Part shown: in pieces, positions 43,701 to 53,022 of the stretch
Layout of the letters: every line of letters begins with the position of its first letter
Numbering within the stretch: the stretch's first letter is position 1
Assembly (NCBI RefSeq): GCF_030499535.1
Contig: NZ_JASTLB010000001.1
Coordinates: 1,178,001-1,242,000 of the forward strand
DNA: 64,000 bases
Direction of reading: 5' to 3'
DNA from: Streptomyces sp. TG1A-8
GTDB taxonomy: Bacteria; Actinomycetota; Actinomycetes; Streptomycetales; Streptomycetaceae
The notes under the pieces: model-generated
Database searches by the model: none
What the model was told of the DNA's origin: nothing
Seen by the model: the letters and a program-made list of their open reading frames with translations, nothing else
Translations under genes and position numbers: made by a program

Positions 43701-43878
43701 GGGCGGTCCACTTCCTGGTGCGCCCGGACCGGGTGGGCCCGGGGTTCGTGCAGGTGACGGCCCGCACCGGCCCTGGTGAGCCGCGGTACAGACCAAAGCA
43801 GCAGTTTCCCAGAGCGGACGACCGGCATGCGGTGGCCTAGGTCACAGAGCGGTACTTCTCACATCTCCTCCCCGGGTT

Positions 43879-43905
43879 TCACACCTTTGGTGAGACAGCG
43901 ATACT
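43879..43905 (+). promoter_or_regulatory. Probable leaderless promoter with operator-like repeat of the MerR gene
   Basis: GATACT at 43900-43905 fits a -10 box and ends 7 nt before the ATG, which would give a leaderless mRNA. An inverted repeat TCAC-N7-GTGA (43879-43893) sits just upstream, where MerR proteins usually bind. The -35 match is weak. Confidence 0.4.
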
Positions 43906-43912
43906 GCTGCGC

Positions 43913-44668
43913 ATGACGACCGAGGCCGAGGAGCCGACCCTCACCATCGACGAGCTGGCCGCGCGGTCCGGCGTCTCCGTGCGCACGGTCCGCTTCTACA
44001 GCACCCGCGGCCTGCTCCCGCCGCCGCGGATCGGCCCGCGCCGGGTGGGGCGCTACGGCCGTGCGCACCTGGCGCGGCTGGAGCTGATCGAGGAGCTGCA
44101 GCTCCAGGGCATGACGCTGGCCGCGATCGAGCGGTACCTGCGCCGGCTGCCGCCGGACCTGAGCGCGCAGGACCTCGCCGTGCACCGGGCCGTCGTGTCC
44201 TCGTGGGCCCCGGAGGCGGTGGAGACGGTGCCGCGGGAGGAGCTGGGGCGGCGGGCCGGTCGGGCGCTGTCCGACGAGGACGTGCGCCGGCTGGTGGCGA
44301 TGGACGTGGTCGCCCCCGCCGCGGACGCGCAGGACGCCTACCGCGTCGACTCCGGGCTGCTGCGGCTCGGCGTGGAACTGCTCGACGTCCCGCTGTCCCA
44401 GGAGGTGGTCCTGGCGGCCCGCGCCTCGCTCATCGAGCACTCGCGCGCCGCGGCGCGGGAGCTGTCGCGGCTGCTGCGGGACGCGGTCGCCGAACGGGAC
44501 GCGCAGGACGTGCGCTCCCTGTCCGCGCACGTGCAGCCCCTGGTGGTGCAGGCCCTGCTGACGACCTTCCAGCGGTCGCTGAAGCGGGAGGTGCGGGAGT
44601 GGCTGGCGGAGGCGGAGCAGGAGCACACCCGGGAAGAACGGCCTCCCCGGGGTGCGCCCCGCGCGTGA
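43913..44668 (+). CDS. MerR-family transcriptional regulator
   Basis: Regulator of 251 residues. The winged HTH is near residues 11-78 (IDELAARSGVSVRTVRFYSTRGLLPPPRIGP). A long helical effector region follows without the Cys pattern of metal sensors, so an organic ligand is likely. It converges with the beta-oxidation operon, 9 nt stop to stop, and is divergent from the permease. The target could be either neighbour; the operator-like repeat in its own promoter suggests autoregulation. Confidence 0.88.
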   Translation: MTTEAEEPTLTIDELAARSGVSVRTVRFYSTRGLLPPPRIGPRRVGRYGRAHLARLELIEELQLQGMTLAAIERYLRRLPPDLSAQDLAVHRAVVSSWAPEAVETVPREELGRRAGRALSDEDVRRLVAMDVVAPAADAQDAYRVDSGLLRLGVELLDVPLSQEVVLAARASLIEHSRAAARELSRLLRDAVAERDAQDVRSLSAHVQPLVVQALLTTFQRSLKREVREWLAEAEQEHTREERPPRGAPRA

Positions 44669-44677
44669 GGCGGTGTC

Positions 44678-46855
44678 TCAGCGCCCGTCGGTGAAGGTCT
44701 CCCCCTTGGCGGCCTTCTCCACGAGCAGCGCGGGCGGGGTGAACCGCTCGCCGTAGCGCTCGGCGAGCTCGCGCGCGCGTGCCACGAAGCCGGGCAGGCC
44801 TCCCTCGTAGCCGTTGACGTACTGCAGCACACCGCCGGTCCAGCCGGGGAAGCCGATGCCGAGGACGGAGCCGATGTTGGCGTCGGCCACGGAGGTCAGG
44901 ACGCCCTCCTCGAGGAGGCGCACGGTGTCCAGCGCCTCGGAGAAGAGCATCCGCTCCTGCATGTCCCGGAACGGGATCTCGTGGCCGGGCCGGGTGAAGT
45001 GCTCGCGCAGCCCCGGCCACAGCCCGGCCCGCCGGCCGTCCTCCGTGTAGTCGTAGAAGCCGGCCCCGCCGCTGCGGCCGGTGCGGCCGAACTCGTCGAC
45101 CAGGCGGTCGACGACCGCCTCGGCCGGGTGCGCGGTCCAGGTGCCGCCCGCCTCCTCCACGGCCCGCTTCGCCTCGCTGCGGATCCTGCGCGGCAGGGTG
45201 AGGGTCAGCTCGTCCATGAGGGAGAGCACCTTGGCCGGGTAGCCGGCCTGGGCGGCGGCCTGCTCCACGGAGGCGGGCTCGATGCCCTCGCCGACCATGG
45301 CGACGCCCTCGTTGATGAAGTGGCCGATCACCCGGGAGGTGAAGAACCCGCGCGAGTCGTTGACGACGATCGGCGTCTTGTTGATCTGGCGGACCAGGTC
45401 GAAGGCGCGCGCGAGGGCCTCGTCGCCGGTCCGGCCGCCCTTGACGATCTCGACCAGGGGCATCTTGTCGACGGGCGAGAAGAAGTGCAGCCCGATGAAG
45501 TCGTCCTGGCGCTCCACGCCCTCGGCGAGCGCGGTGATGGGCAGGGTGGAGGTGTTGGAGCACAGCAGCGCGTCGGGGGCGACGACGTGCTGGACCTCCT
45601 GGAACACCTTGTGCTTGAGCGCGATGTCCTCGAAGACGGCCTCGATGACCGCGTCGCAGCCCGCGAGGTCGCCCGCCTCGGCCGTCGGGGTGATCCGGGC
45701 GAGCAGCGCGTCGGCCTTCTCCCGGGTGGTGCGGCCCTTGGCGACGGCCTTGGCGCACAGCTGCTCGGAGTAGCCCTTGCCCCTGGCGGCCGCCTCCAAG
45801 GAGACGTCCTTCAGGACGACGTCGATGCCCGCGCGGGCGCACGCGTAGGCGATGCCGGCGCCCATCATGCCCGCGCCGAGGACGGCGGCCCGGCGGACCC
45901 GGCGGGGCTCGACGCCCGCGGGCCGGCCGGCGCCGGAGTTGACGGCCTGGAGGTCGAAGAAGAACGCCTGGATCATGTTCTTCGCGGTCTGCCCGGCGGC
46001 CAGTTCCACGAAGTAGCGGGCCTCGATGACCTGGGCGGTCTCGAAGTCCACCTGGGCGCCCTCGACGGCGGCGGCGAGGATGTTGCGCGGCGCCGGGTAG
46101 GGGGCGCCGCCGGTCTGCTTGCGCAGGTTGGCCGGGAACGCGGGCAGGTTGGCGGCGAACTTCGGGGTCGACGGCGTACCGCCGGGGATCCGGTAGCCGG
46201 GCCGGTCCCAGGGCTGCTGCGACTCGGGGTGGGCGTCGATGAAGGCGCGGGCCTTGGCGACCAGTTCCTGCGGGGTGTCGGCGACCTCGTCCACCAGGCC
46301 GTTGTCCAGGGCGCGCCGGGGGCTGTACTGGGTGCCCTGCAGGAGCACCTTCAGCAGCGCGTCGGTGATGCCGAGCAGGCGGACGGTGCGCACGACCCCG
46401 CCGCCGCCGGGGAGCAGGCCGAGGGTGACCTCGGGGCAGCCGATCCTGGAGCCCGGCGCATCGAGGGCGATCCGGTGGTGGCAGGCGAGGGCCAGTTCGT
46501 ACCCGCCGCCGAGGGCCGCGCCGTTGAGGGCGGCGACGACCGGCTTGCCGAGGGTCTCGATGCGGCGCAGGTGGCGCTTGAGGACGAGGCCGCCCTCGAA
46601 CAGCTCCTGCGCGGTCTCGGGGGTGACCCGGATCAGGTCGCGCAGGTCCCCGCCGGCGAAGAAGGTCTTCTTCGCCGAGGTGAGGATGACGCCGCGGATC
46701 GCGTCCCGCTCGGCCTCCAGGCGGTCGGTGACCACGGCGAGGGAGTCGCGGAACGCCTGGTTCATGGTGTTCGCGGACTGGTCCGGGTCGTCCAGGACGA
46801 GGGTGACGACACCGGTGTCGTCCTGCTCCCAGCGGATGGCGGTGCTTTCGGTCAT
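44678..46855 (-). CDS. Fatty-acid oxidation multifunctional protein (enoyl-CoA hydratase/3-hydroxyacyl-CoA dehydrogenase)
   Basis: FadB-like alpha subunit of 725 residues. N-terminal crotonase domain: KKTFFAGGDLRDL and NGAALGGGYELALACH form the oxyanion hole. Middle NAD-binding domain: AVLGAGMMGAGIAYACARAG (about residue 345), then LCSNTSTLPITALA and GLHFFSPVDKMPLVEIV with the catalytic His, and SRGFFTSRV. It performs hydration and oxidation in beta-oxidation with the adjacent thiolase. ATG 46855 follows GGAGACGACC. It lies 41 nt after the thiolase gene, in an apparent three-gene operon. Confidence 0.94.
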   Translation of the reverse strand: MTESTAIRWEQDDTGVVTLVLDDPDQSANTMNQAFRDSLAVVTDRLEAERDAIRGVILTSAKKTFFAGGDLRDLIRVTPETAQELFEGGLVLKRHLRRIETLGKPVVAALNGAALGGGYELALACHHRIALDAPGSRIGCPEVTLGLLPGGGGVVRTVRLLGITDALLKVLLQGTQYSPRRALDNGLVDEVADTPQELVAKARAFIDAHPESQQPWDRPGYRIPGGTPSTPKFAANLPAFPANLRKQTGGAPYPAPRNILAAAVEGAQVDFETAQVIEARYFVELAAGQTAKNMIQAFFFDLQAVNSGAGRPAGVEPRRVRRAAVLGAGMMGAGIAYACARAGIDVVLKDVSLEAAARGKGYSEQLCAKAVAKGRTTREKADALLARITPTAEAGDLAGCDAVIEAVFEDIALKHKVFQEVQHVVAPDALLCSNTSTLPITALAEGVERQDDFIGLHFFSPVDKMPLVEIVKGGRTGDEALARAFDLVRQINKTPIVVNDSRGFFTSRVIGHFINEGVAMVGEGIEPASVEQAAAQAGYPAKVLSLMDELTLTLPRRIRSEAKRAVEEAGGTWTAHPAEAVVDRLVDEFGRTGRSGGAGFYDYTEDGRRAGLWPGLREHFTRPGHEIPFRDMQERMLFSEALDTVRLLEEGVLTSVADANIGSVLGIGFPGWTGGVLQYVNGYEGGLPGFVARARELAERYGERFTPPALLVEKAAKGETFTDGR

Positions 46856-46896
46856 GACGGTCGTCTCCGTTGAGGTGTCGTGATTCCGCGGGGAGG

Positions 46897-48111
46897 TCAG
46901 ATGCGCTCGACGACGGTGGCGATGCCCATGCCGCCGCCGACGCACAGGGTGGCCAGTCCGTACCGCTTGTCCTGGCGTTCCAGTTCGTCCACCAGGGTGC
47001 CGAGGATCATCGCCCCGGTGGCGCCCAGCGGGTGGCCGAGGGCGATGGCGCCGCCGTTGACGTTGACCTTGTCCAGGCTGAGGCCCATGTCCTTGACGAA
47101 GCGCAGCACGACCGCGGCGAACGCCTCGTTGATCTCGACGAGGTCGATGTCGCCGATGTCCAGCCCGGCCCTGGCCAGGGCCTTGCGGGTGGCGGGGGCG
47201 GGGCCGGTGAGCATGATGGTCGGCTCGGAGCCGGAGACGGCGGCGGAGACGATCCGGGCGCGCGGGGTGAGGCCGTAGCGCTCGCCGACCTCCGCGGAGC
47301 CGATCGCGACCAGGGAGGCGCCGTCCACGATGCCGGAGGAGTTGCCCGCGTGGTGGACGTGGTCGATCCTCTCCACCCAGTGGTACTTCTGGAGCGCGAC
47401 CGCGTCGAAGCCGCCCAGTTCGCCGATGTCCGCGAACGACGGCTTGAGCGAGGCGAGGGAGTCGGCGGTGGTGCCGGGGCGCGGGTGTTCGTCGTGGTCG
47501 AGGACCACGAGGCCGTTGCGGTCCCTGACGGGGACGACCGAGCGGTCGAAGCGGCCCTCCTTCCAGGCGGTGGCGGCGCGCTCCTGGGACAGGGCTGCGT
47601 ACTCGTCCACGTCGCGGCGGGAGAAGCCCTCGAGGGTGGCGATGAGGTCGGCGCCGATGCCCTGCGGCACGAAGTTCACCGCGAGGTTCGTCATCGGGTC
47701 GTTGAACCAGGCGCCGCCGTCGGAGGCCATCGGGACGCGGGACATGGACTCCACGCCGCCGGCGAGGACGAGGTCCTCGAAGCCGGAGCGGACCTTGGCG
47801 GCGGCCATGTTCACGGCCTCCAGGCCGGAGGCACAGAAGCGGTTCTCCTGGACGCCCGCGACCGTGTCCGGCAGCCCGGCCGCGATCGCGGCGATCCGGG
47901 CGATGTCGGAGCCCTGGTCGCCGACCGGGCCGACGACGCCCAGCACGATGTCGTCGATCGCGGCCGGGTCGAGGTCCGGGAAGCGGCTCCGGATCTCGTG
48001 GATGAGGCCGACGACCAGGTCGATGGGTTTCGTGCCGTGCAGGGCGCCGTTCGCCTTGCCACGGCCGCGCGGGGTGCGGATCGCGTCGTACACGTACGCT
48101 TCGGTGCTCAC
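46897..48111 (-). CDS. Acetyl-CoA C-acyltransferase (thiolase)
   Basis: Thiolase of 404 residues, the beta subunit of the fatty-acid oxidation pair. The active-site Cys is in [15 protein letters not shown] (about residue 93). The C-terminal catalytic motifs are [17 protein letters not shown] (His) and [12 protein letters not shown] (second Cys). EINEAFAAV is also present. GTG 48111 follows GAAAGG. Located between the CoA-transferase and the FadB-like gene. Confidence 0.95.
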   Translation of the reverse strand: MSTEAYVYDAIRTPRGRGKANGALHGTKPIDLVVGLIHEIRSRFPDLDPAAIDDIVLGVVGPVGDQGSDIARIAAIAAGLPDTVAGVQENRFCASGLEAVNMAAAKVRSGFEDLVLAGGVESMSRVPMASDGGAWFNDPMTNLAVNFVPQGIGADLIATLEGFSRRDVDEYAALSQERAATAWKEGRFDRSVVPVRDRNGLVVLDHDEHPRPGTTADSLASLKPSFADIGELGGFDAVALQKYHWVERIDHVHHAGNSSGIVDGASLVAIGSAEVGERYGLTPRARIVSAAVSGSEPTIMLTGPAPATRKALARAGLDIGDIDLVEINEAFAAVVLRFVKDMGLSLDKVNVNGGAIALGHPLGATGAMILGTLVDELERQDKRYGLATLCVGGGMGIATVVERI

Positions 48112-48152
48112 TGGCGTGCCTTTCGGGAGGGTGGGCCGGGCGGCGGGCGGGG

Positions 48153-49307
48153 TCAGACGCCGTCCGTGCCGGGGGCGTCGTTCGCGAGTTCGGGCAGGCC
48201 CCACTCCCGTGCCACCGCCCCGGCGCCGGCGCCCGGCAGGGCGGGGCCGGTGCGGACGGCGGTGGGGGTGGCGGAGAAGCGGGGGGCGGGGGCCGGTTGG
48301 GTGATGCCGGCGTGGTCGGTGAAGGTGCCGCGGGCGGCCAGGTGCGGGTGGTGCGGGGCCTCCCCGAGGGACAGCACGGGGGCCACGCAGGCGTCGGAGC
48401 CGTCGAAGACGGCCGTCCAGTGCGCGCGGGTGCGGGACCTGAAGCGGGCGGCGACCCGCTCGCGCAGCTCGCCCCAGCGGGCGGGGTCGGTGCGGGCGGC
48501 CCCGGCCGGGTCGTCCAGGCCTAGCAGGCGCAGGAACTCCTCGTAGAAGCGCTCCTCCAGGGCGCCGACCGCCATGTACCGGCCGTCGGCGGTCCCGTAG
48601 GTGCCGTAGTACGGGCAGCCGCCGTCCAGGAGGTTGGCGCCGCGCCGGTCCTGCCAGCCGCCGGCGGCCAGCATGCCGTGGATCATCGCGGACAGGTGCG
48701 CCGTGCCGTCGACGACGGCGGCGTCCACGACCTGGCCGGTGCCGGTGGCGCGGGCGTGGTGCAGGGCGGCGAGGACGCCGACGACCAGGTAGAGGGAGCC
48801 GCCCGCGTAGTCGCCGAGCAGGTTGGCGGGGACGGCCGGGGGCCCGTCCGGGGGGCCGATCATGCCGAGGGTGCCGGTGAGGGCGATGTAGGCCACGTCG
48901 TGGCCGGCGCGGCCGGCCAGGGGGCCGTCCTGTCCCCAGCCGGTCATCCGGCCGTAGACCAGGCGGGGGTTGCGGGCGTGGCAGGCCTCGGGGCCGATGC
49001 CGAGGCGCTCGGCGACGCCGGGGCGGTAGCCCTCGATCAGGACGTCGGCGCGCGCGGCGAGGGCCAGCACGCGCGCGGGGCCGTCCGGGGCCTTGAGGTC
49101 GACGACGACCGAGCGCTTGTTGCGGTTCGTCACGTCGTACGCCGGATCGATCGCCAGGCCGGGGCCGCCCGGGCGGTCCACCCGGACCACGTCGGCGCCC
49201 AGGTCGGCCAGGAGCATGGCGGCGAACGGGCCCGGCCCGATGCCGGCCAGCTCCACCACGCGCACGCCGCGGAGCGGCCCCTGCCCCGGCGTCGCTGCCG
49301 TCGTCAT
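48153..49307 (-). CDS. CaiB/BaiF family CoA-transferase (alpha-methylacyl-CoA racemase-like)
   Basis: Family III CoA-transferase of 384 residues. Family blocks: [30 protein letters not shown], split over residues 17-46, then [14 protein letters not shown], and [14 protein letters not shown] with the catalytic Asp/His pair. [24 protein letters not shown] is typical of the racemase branch, which inverts 2-methyl centres of branched acyl-CoAs before beta-oxidation. First gene of the operon with thiolase and FadB. A palindromic site lies 19 nt upstream. Confidence 0.92.
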   Translation of the reverse strand: MTTAATPGQGPLRGVRVVELAGIGPGPFAAMLLADLGADVVRVDRPGGPGLAIDPAYDVTNRNKRSVVVDLKAPDGPARVLALAARADVLIEGYRPGVAERLGIGPEACHARNPRLVYGRMTGWGQDGPLAGRAGHDVAYIALTGTLGMIGPPDGPPAVPANLLGDYAGGSLYLVVGVLAALHHARATGTGQVVDAAVVDGTAHLSAMIHGMLAAGGWQDRRGANLLDGGCPYYGTYGTADGRYMAVGALEERFYEEFLRLLGLDDPAGAARTDPARWGELRERVAARFRSRTRAHWTAVFDGSDACVAPVLSLGEAPHHPHLAARGTFTDHAGITQPAPAPRFSATPTAVRTGPALPGAGAGAVAREWGLPELANDAPGTDGV

Positions 49308-49325
49308 GCCGTGCTCCCCACGCGT

Positions 49326-49346
49326 GTGACACAACTGATGTAACAC
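49326..49346. promoter_or_regulatory. 21-bp palindrome-like operator before the beta-oxidation operon
   Basis: An imperfect dyad with outer GTG/CAC and inner ACA/TGT arms around a CTG centre, 19 nt upstream of the CoA-transferase ATG. Position and symmetry suit a TetR- or GntR-type fatty-acid regulator. No such regulator gene is in the neighbourhood, so the binder is unknown. Confidence 0.45.
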
Positions 49347-49510
49347 CGGTGATGCTAGGAAGGTGGCCCACCGGACACAAGACCTGGACGAGCAAGCGCT
49401 CAGCCAAATGCCCGCCGACGCCACGCTCCCGGCCCGGCCGTCCGGCTCCACGCTCCTCACGCTAGCCTCGGCCACCGACAGCGGCGCGGGCTGCACGACC
49501 AAGGGGTGTC

Positions 49511-50689
49511 ATGAGCAGGCTGAAGAGGACCGACCGTCCGTACGACCTCGTGCTCTTCGGGGCCACCGGCTTCGTCGGCACGCTGACGGCGCGGTACCTC
49601 GCCGCGCACGCGCCCGAGGGCCTGCGCTGGGCGGTCGCCGGACGCGACGGGGAGGCGCTGGAGCGGCTGCGCGGGCGTCTGCCCGGCGGCTCGGACCCCG
49701 GCGTGCTGCGGGCCGACGCGGGCGACCCGGCCACCCTGCGCGCCCTCGCGGAGCGGGCGCGCGTGGTGGCCACGACCGTGGGCCCGTACCTGGCCCACGG
49801 CGAGGGACTCGTCGCCGCGTGCGCGGACACGGGGACCGACTACCTCGACCTCACCGGTGAGCCGGAGTTCGTGGACCTGATGTACGTCCGGCACGACGCC
49901 CGCGCGCGGGAGACCGGCGCCCGCCTGGTGCACGCGTGCGGATTCGACTCCGTCCCGCACGACCTGGGCGTGTACTTCACGGTCCGGCAGCTTCCGGAGG
50001 GCGTGCCGCTGACCGTGGACGGGTTCGTGACCGCCGACGCGGCCTTCTCCGGCGGCACGCTGGCCTCGGCGCTCAACCAGTTCGCGCGCGGGCGGCGGAT
50101 GCTGGCCGCGGCCCGCGAGCGCGGCCGGCACGAGCCGCGGCTGCCGGGCCGCCGGGTGGCCGCGCCGACGGGCGCGCCCCGGTTCGCCGGGGAGGTCGGC
50201 GCGTGGGCGTTGCCGCTGCCGACCATCGATCCGCAGGTCGTGCGCCGCTCGGCGCGCTCCCTCCAGCGGTACGGTCCCGACTTCCGCTACCGGCACTACG
50301 CGGCGGTCCGGCACCTCCCGGTCGCCCTGGGCGGCGTCGCCGCCGCCGGCGGCATCGCGGCCGCCGCCCAGTTCCCGCCCGTCCGGCGCTGGCTGTCGGA
50401 CCGGCTGCGGCCCGGGGACGGGCCGAGCGCGCAGCGGCGGGCGAAGAGCTGGTTCAGGGTGCGCTTCGTGGGCGAGGGCGGCGGGCGGCGCGTCCTCACG
50501 GAGGTCGCGGGCGGCGACCCGGGCTACGACGAGACGGCGAAGATGCTCGCCGAGGCGGCCCTGTGCCTGGCCCTCGACGACACGCCGCCGACGGCCGGCC
50601 AGGTCACCACGGCCACGGCGATGGGCGACGCGCTGACCGAGCGCCTGCGCGCGGCGGGCATCACCTTCCGGGTCGCGGCCCGCGGATAG
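49511..50689 (+). CDS. Saccharopine-dehydrogenase-like oxidoreductase (trans-acting enoyl reductase type)
   Basis: NAD(P)-binding protein of 392 residues. Rossmann strand: YDLVLFGATGFVGTLTARYLA at residue 10. ATTVGPYLAHGEGLVAACADTGTDYLDLTGE is the family core, split over two blocks. VHACGFDSVPHDLG is typical of the mycobacterial trans-acting enoyl reductase relatives. A hydrophobic patch near residues 275-295 (VALGGVAAAGGIAAAAQ) may touch membranes. The actual substrate, probably a lipid, is unknown. Divergent from the beta-oxidation operon. Confidence 0.87.
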   Translation: MSRLKRTDRPYDLVLFGATGFVGTLTARYLAAHAPEGLRWAVAGRDGEALERLRGRLPGGSDPGVLRADAGDPATLRALAERARVVATTVGPYLAHGEGLVAACADTGTDYLDLTGEPEFVDLMYVRHDARARETGARLVHACGFDSVPHDLGVYFTVRQLPEGVPLTVDGFVTADAAFSGGTLASALNQFARGRRMLAAARERGRHEPRLPGRRVAAPTGAPRFAGEVGAWALPLPTIDPQVVRRSARSLQRYGPDFRYRHYAAVRHLPVALGGVAAAGGIAAAAQFPPVRRWLSDRLRPGDGPSAQRRAKSWFRVRFVGEGGGRRVLTEVAGGDPGYDETAKMLAEAALCLALDDTPPTAGQVTTATAMGDALTERLRAAGITFRVAARG

Positions 50690-50738
50690 CCGCGGCCGTC
50701 CCGCCGGGACGCCGGGACCAGCGGTTCCGGCCGCGGCG

Positions 50739-50885
50739 CTACAGCCGCCATCCCCACAGGGTGTAGAGCATCCCGCCGGTCCAGGCGAGCCCCGCCGCGA
50801 CGGCGAGGACCAGCGCGGCCGTCACGGCGCGCTCGGCGGGCTGGTCGGGACGGGTCACGGGCTTGGCGGCACGGTGCGTCGTCAT
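50739..50885 (-). CDS. Small single-helix membrane protein
   Basis: A 48-residue protein: basic N-terminus (MTTHRAAKPVTRPDQPAERA), one hydrophobic helix (VTAALVLAVAAGLAWTGGM) and a C-terminal LYTLWGWRL. The pattern is usual for conserved small Streptomyces membrane proteins. ATG 50885 was chosen as the start of the recognisable protein; an upstream GTG would add 16 residues. The function is unknown. Confidence 0.65.
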   Translation of the reverse strand: MTTHRAAKPVTRPDQPAERAVTAALVLAVAAGLAWTGGMLYTLWGWRL

Positions 50886-50963
50886 ACGGGCCGCCTTCCC
50901 GGTGGGGCGGCGAACGCACCTGTCCGTGTGCACGCGGGCGCCGCGCCCGGCCGGAGCCCGCCC

Positions 50964-51662
50964 TCACCCCGCCGCGGCCACCGCCTCCCGCAGGGCCCGC
51001 CGGCACAGGGCGTCCGCCCTGCGGGTGGTCTCCGGCAGCCGGTGGGCGGGGGTGAGCGCCAGCGTGTGCGCCACCGCGTTGCCCAGGCTCACGCGGTGGC
51101 CCACGGAGACGAACACCGGCTTGACGGCGTCCCGGGTGCGCAGGGCACGCCCGACCTCCTCGGCGCCCGCGAGGAGCGGCGCCGCGCTGCCCCGGGCGGG
51201 GGCGGGCTCGTCGTACCCGAAGGTGAAGGGGTTCTTGGCGACGCCGATGGTGGGCAGGCCGGTGAGCACTCCCAGGTGGCTGGCGAGGCCGAAGCGGCGC
51301 GGGTGGGCGAGGCCGTAGCCGTCGCAGACGACCAGGCCCGGCGGGCACGGCAGGGCGTCGAGGGCGGCGCGGACGGCCGGGACCTCGCGGAACGCGAGCA
51401 GGCCTGGCACGTAGGGGAACGGGATGCGGCCCACGGCCGTCGTCTCGGCGACGACCTCCAGGGTCGCCGCGTCCAGGACGACGGCCGCCGCGGCCACGAG
51501 GTCGCGCTCGTCGTCGTAGGCGACGTCCACGCCGGTGACGCGGCCCGTGCCGGGCGGCGGCCCGGGCTCGTCGCGGACCACCCGCCCGCGCAGTTCGTCC
51601 TGGGCCGCGCGGGCCTCTTCCTCGGTCGCGGGCCAGCCCGCGGGCACCTCTGCGGTCGTCAT
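50964..51662 (-). CDS. nfi: Endonuclease V (deoxyinosine 3'-endonuclease)
   Basis: DNA-repair nuclease of 232 residues that nicks near deoxyinosine. Family features: TGVDVAYDDERDLVAAAAVVLD (metal-binding Asp), PYVPGLLAFREVPAV, LPCPPGLVVCDGYGLAHPRRFGLASHLG (second catalytic Asp; here split), and PTIGVAKNPF. HRVSLGNAVAHTLALTPAHRLPETTRRAD forms the C-terminal conserved region. ATG 51662 or GTG 51671 is possible; no strong ribosome-binding site separates them. Confidence 0.93.
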   Translation of the reverse strand: MTTAEVPAGWPATEEEARAAQDELRGRVVRDEPGPPPGTGRVTGVDVAYDDERDLVAAAAVVLDAATLEVVAETTAVGRIPFPYVPGLLAFREVPAVRAALDALPCPPGLVVCDGYGLAHPRRFGLASHLGVLTGLPTIGVAKNPFTFGYDEPAPARGSAAPLLAGAEEVGRALRTRDAVKPVFVSVGHRVSLGNAVAHTLALTPAHRLPETTRRADALCRRALREAVAAAG

Positions 51663-51755
51663 GGTGGCCACGACTGTACGGCCCCGGCGGGGTCCCGGCG
51701 ATCGCGGCGCGTCCCCTCACCGGCGGGCCGGGGCCCGGCGCGCCGGCCGCGCGGG

Positions 51756-52094
51756 TCAGCCCTTCCCGGAGTCCAGCGCGCGCTGCAGCTGTTCCTTGTT
51801 CATGTGCGAACGGCCGTCGATGCCGCGCTGCCTGGCCTCGTTGTACAGCTGGTCGTAGGTGGGCCCCTTGGAGCCGGTGCGGTCGCCCGACCGGTGGCCG
51901 CCGCGCCTGCCGGACGACATGTCCTGGGTGGAGCTGCGGCTCGCGGTCCTCGACTCGCCGGAGCGGGCGCGCTCCTTGTTCACCGTCCGCGCCGCGATCT
52001 CCTTGGCGCGTCCGGCGCTCTCGCCCCGCTGCTCCGCGCTCTCCTTGATGTGCTCGTACTGGCGTTCGCGCTTGGAGCTGGAACCGGCCGGCAT
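51756..52094 (-). CDS. Small charged protein with Rho-N/SAP-like C-terminus
   Basis: A 112-residue hydrophilic protein. The first 75 residues are low-complexity and charged (RERQYEHIKESAEQRGESAG, GRRGGHRSGDRTGSKG). The C-terminal 35 residues (TYDQLYNEARQRGIDGRSHMNKEQLQRAL) look like a helix-extended-helix nucleic-acid-binding motif of the Rho N-terminal type. The ATG at 52094 has a strong GGAAGGGAG. Such proteins are often labelled plasmid stabilisation protein in Streptomyces without evidence. Role unknown. Confidence 0.8.
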   Translation of the reverse strand: MPAGSSSKRERQYEHIKESAEQRGESAGRAKEIAARTVNKERARSGESRTASRSSTQDMSSGRRGGHRSGDRTGSKGPTYDQLYNEARQRGIDGRSHMNKEQLQRALDSGKG

Positions 52095-52314
52095 GATCGC
52101 TCCCTTCCCTGGTCCTCGGGCAGGGGACGGGTACCCGGCTTCCGGATTCCTACGTCAGCGGCCCCGCCGGGGCGCCCGGCGCGGTCCGGGCGCATGAAGA
52201 CGGTGACCGAGGTCACTAGTTCCCGGTGTGCACGGATCGGCCGATCGCTTCGTCTCTTCCAGTGCCAGGGCGCACGCCCGGAAGTCCGTCCAGCCGTCAC
52301 GAGGGAGCAAGGCG

Positions 52315-52731
52315 TTGTCCACCGTCATCGAGCAGCCCGTGGAGGCGCGCCTCGTCGCCGCCGCACCGCGCATGCCGAGCATTCCCGCCACGCTGCGCTA
52401 CGAGCGGAGCGATCCCTTCGCCGTCCGCATGACCTTCCCCGCCCCGGCCACCCTGGAGGGCGTCGAGGTGTGCTGGACGTTCTCCCGCGAGCTGCTCGCC
52501 GCCGGGATGGAGGGGCCCGAGGGGCACGGGGACGTCCGCGTGCGGCCGTACGGCTACGACCGCACGGTGCTGGAGTTCCACGCCCCCGAGGGCACGGCGG
52601 TCGTGCACGTGCGCTCGGGGGAGGTACGGCGGTTCCTGGAGGCGACGGGCGAACTGGTGCCCGTCGGCCTGGAGCACCTGCAGCTGGACCTCGACCACCA
52701 CCTGGCCGAACTGATGCGGGACGCCTGCTGA
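52315..52731 (+). CDS. ssgD: SsgA-like sporulation/cell-division protein, SsgD type
   Basis: SALP-family protein of 138 residues, found only in morphologically complex actinomycetes, where members guide septation and wall remodelling in sporulation. The SALP fold is visible: SIPATLRYERSDPFAVRMTF, VCWTFSRELLAAGM, HGDVRVRPYGYDRTVLEF and LEHLQLDLDHHLAELM. The N-terminal STVIEQPVEARLVAAAPRMP matches SsgD as remembered. A TTG start at 52315 was chosen since GAGGGAG lies upstream and no ATG or GTG gives the family length. Confidence 0.85.
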   Translation: MSTVIEQPVEARLVAAAPRMPSIPATLRYERSDPFAVRMTFPAPATLEGVEVCWTFSRELLAAGMEGPEGHGDVRVRPYGYDRTVLEFHAPEGTAVVHVRSGEVRRFLEATGELVPVGLEHLQLDLDHHLAELMRDAC

Positions 52732-52813
52732 TACTCCTGCGCGCCGGACGGAAACCGCTTTGACAGCCCCCCGGCCCGCTCCTACGGTGGACAGCGGTCC
52801 TGTTGCCGCCGAT

Positions 52814-53017
52814 GGGAGAAGGACGTTGCTCGTCTGAGGTCCCCGAGACACCGCGTTCACACCGCACAGGTGTGCGTGGCGTACGACCTCGGCGTCCGAG
52901 CCGTCCTCCCGGCACAGCCCTTCTTCCGTGCCCCCGGCCCCTCACGGCCCGGACCCTCGGTGTTCCGCCTCGCGGTGTCTCCCCGTGCCCGCCCGACCGC
53001 ACGCACCCACCGCGAGG
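52814..53017 (+). promoter_or_regulatory. Possible translational-attenuation leader of the ABC-F gene
   Basis: A three-codon frame (TTG CTC GTC TGA, 52826-52837) follows a GGGAGAAGG site (52814-52822). Downstream, CCTCGCGGTG (52968-52977) is exactly complementary to CACCGCGAGG (53008-53017). The second arm contains the GAGG that should serve the ABC-F start at 53023. Such a hairpin would hide the ribosome-binding site until a stalled ribosome on the leader frame changed the fold, as for many antibiotic-induced resistance genes. A further small hairpin CACACC/GGTGTG lies near 52859. Structure seen; regulation inferred. Confidence 0.5.
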
Positions 53018-53022
53018 CCCGA

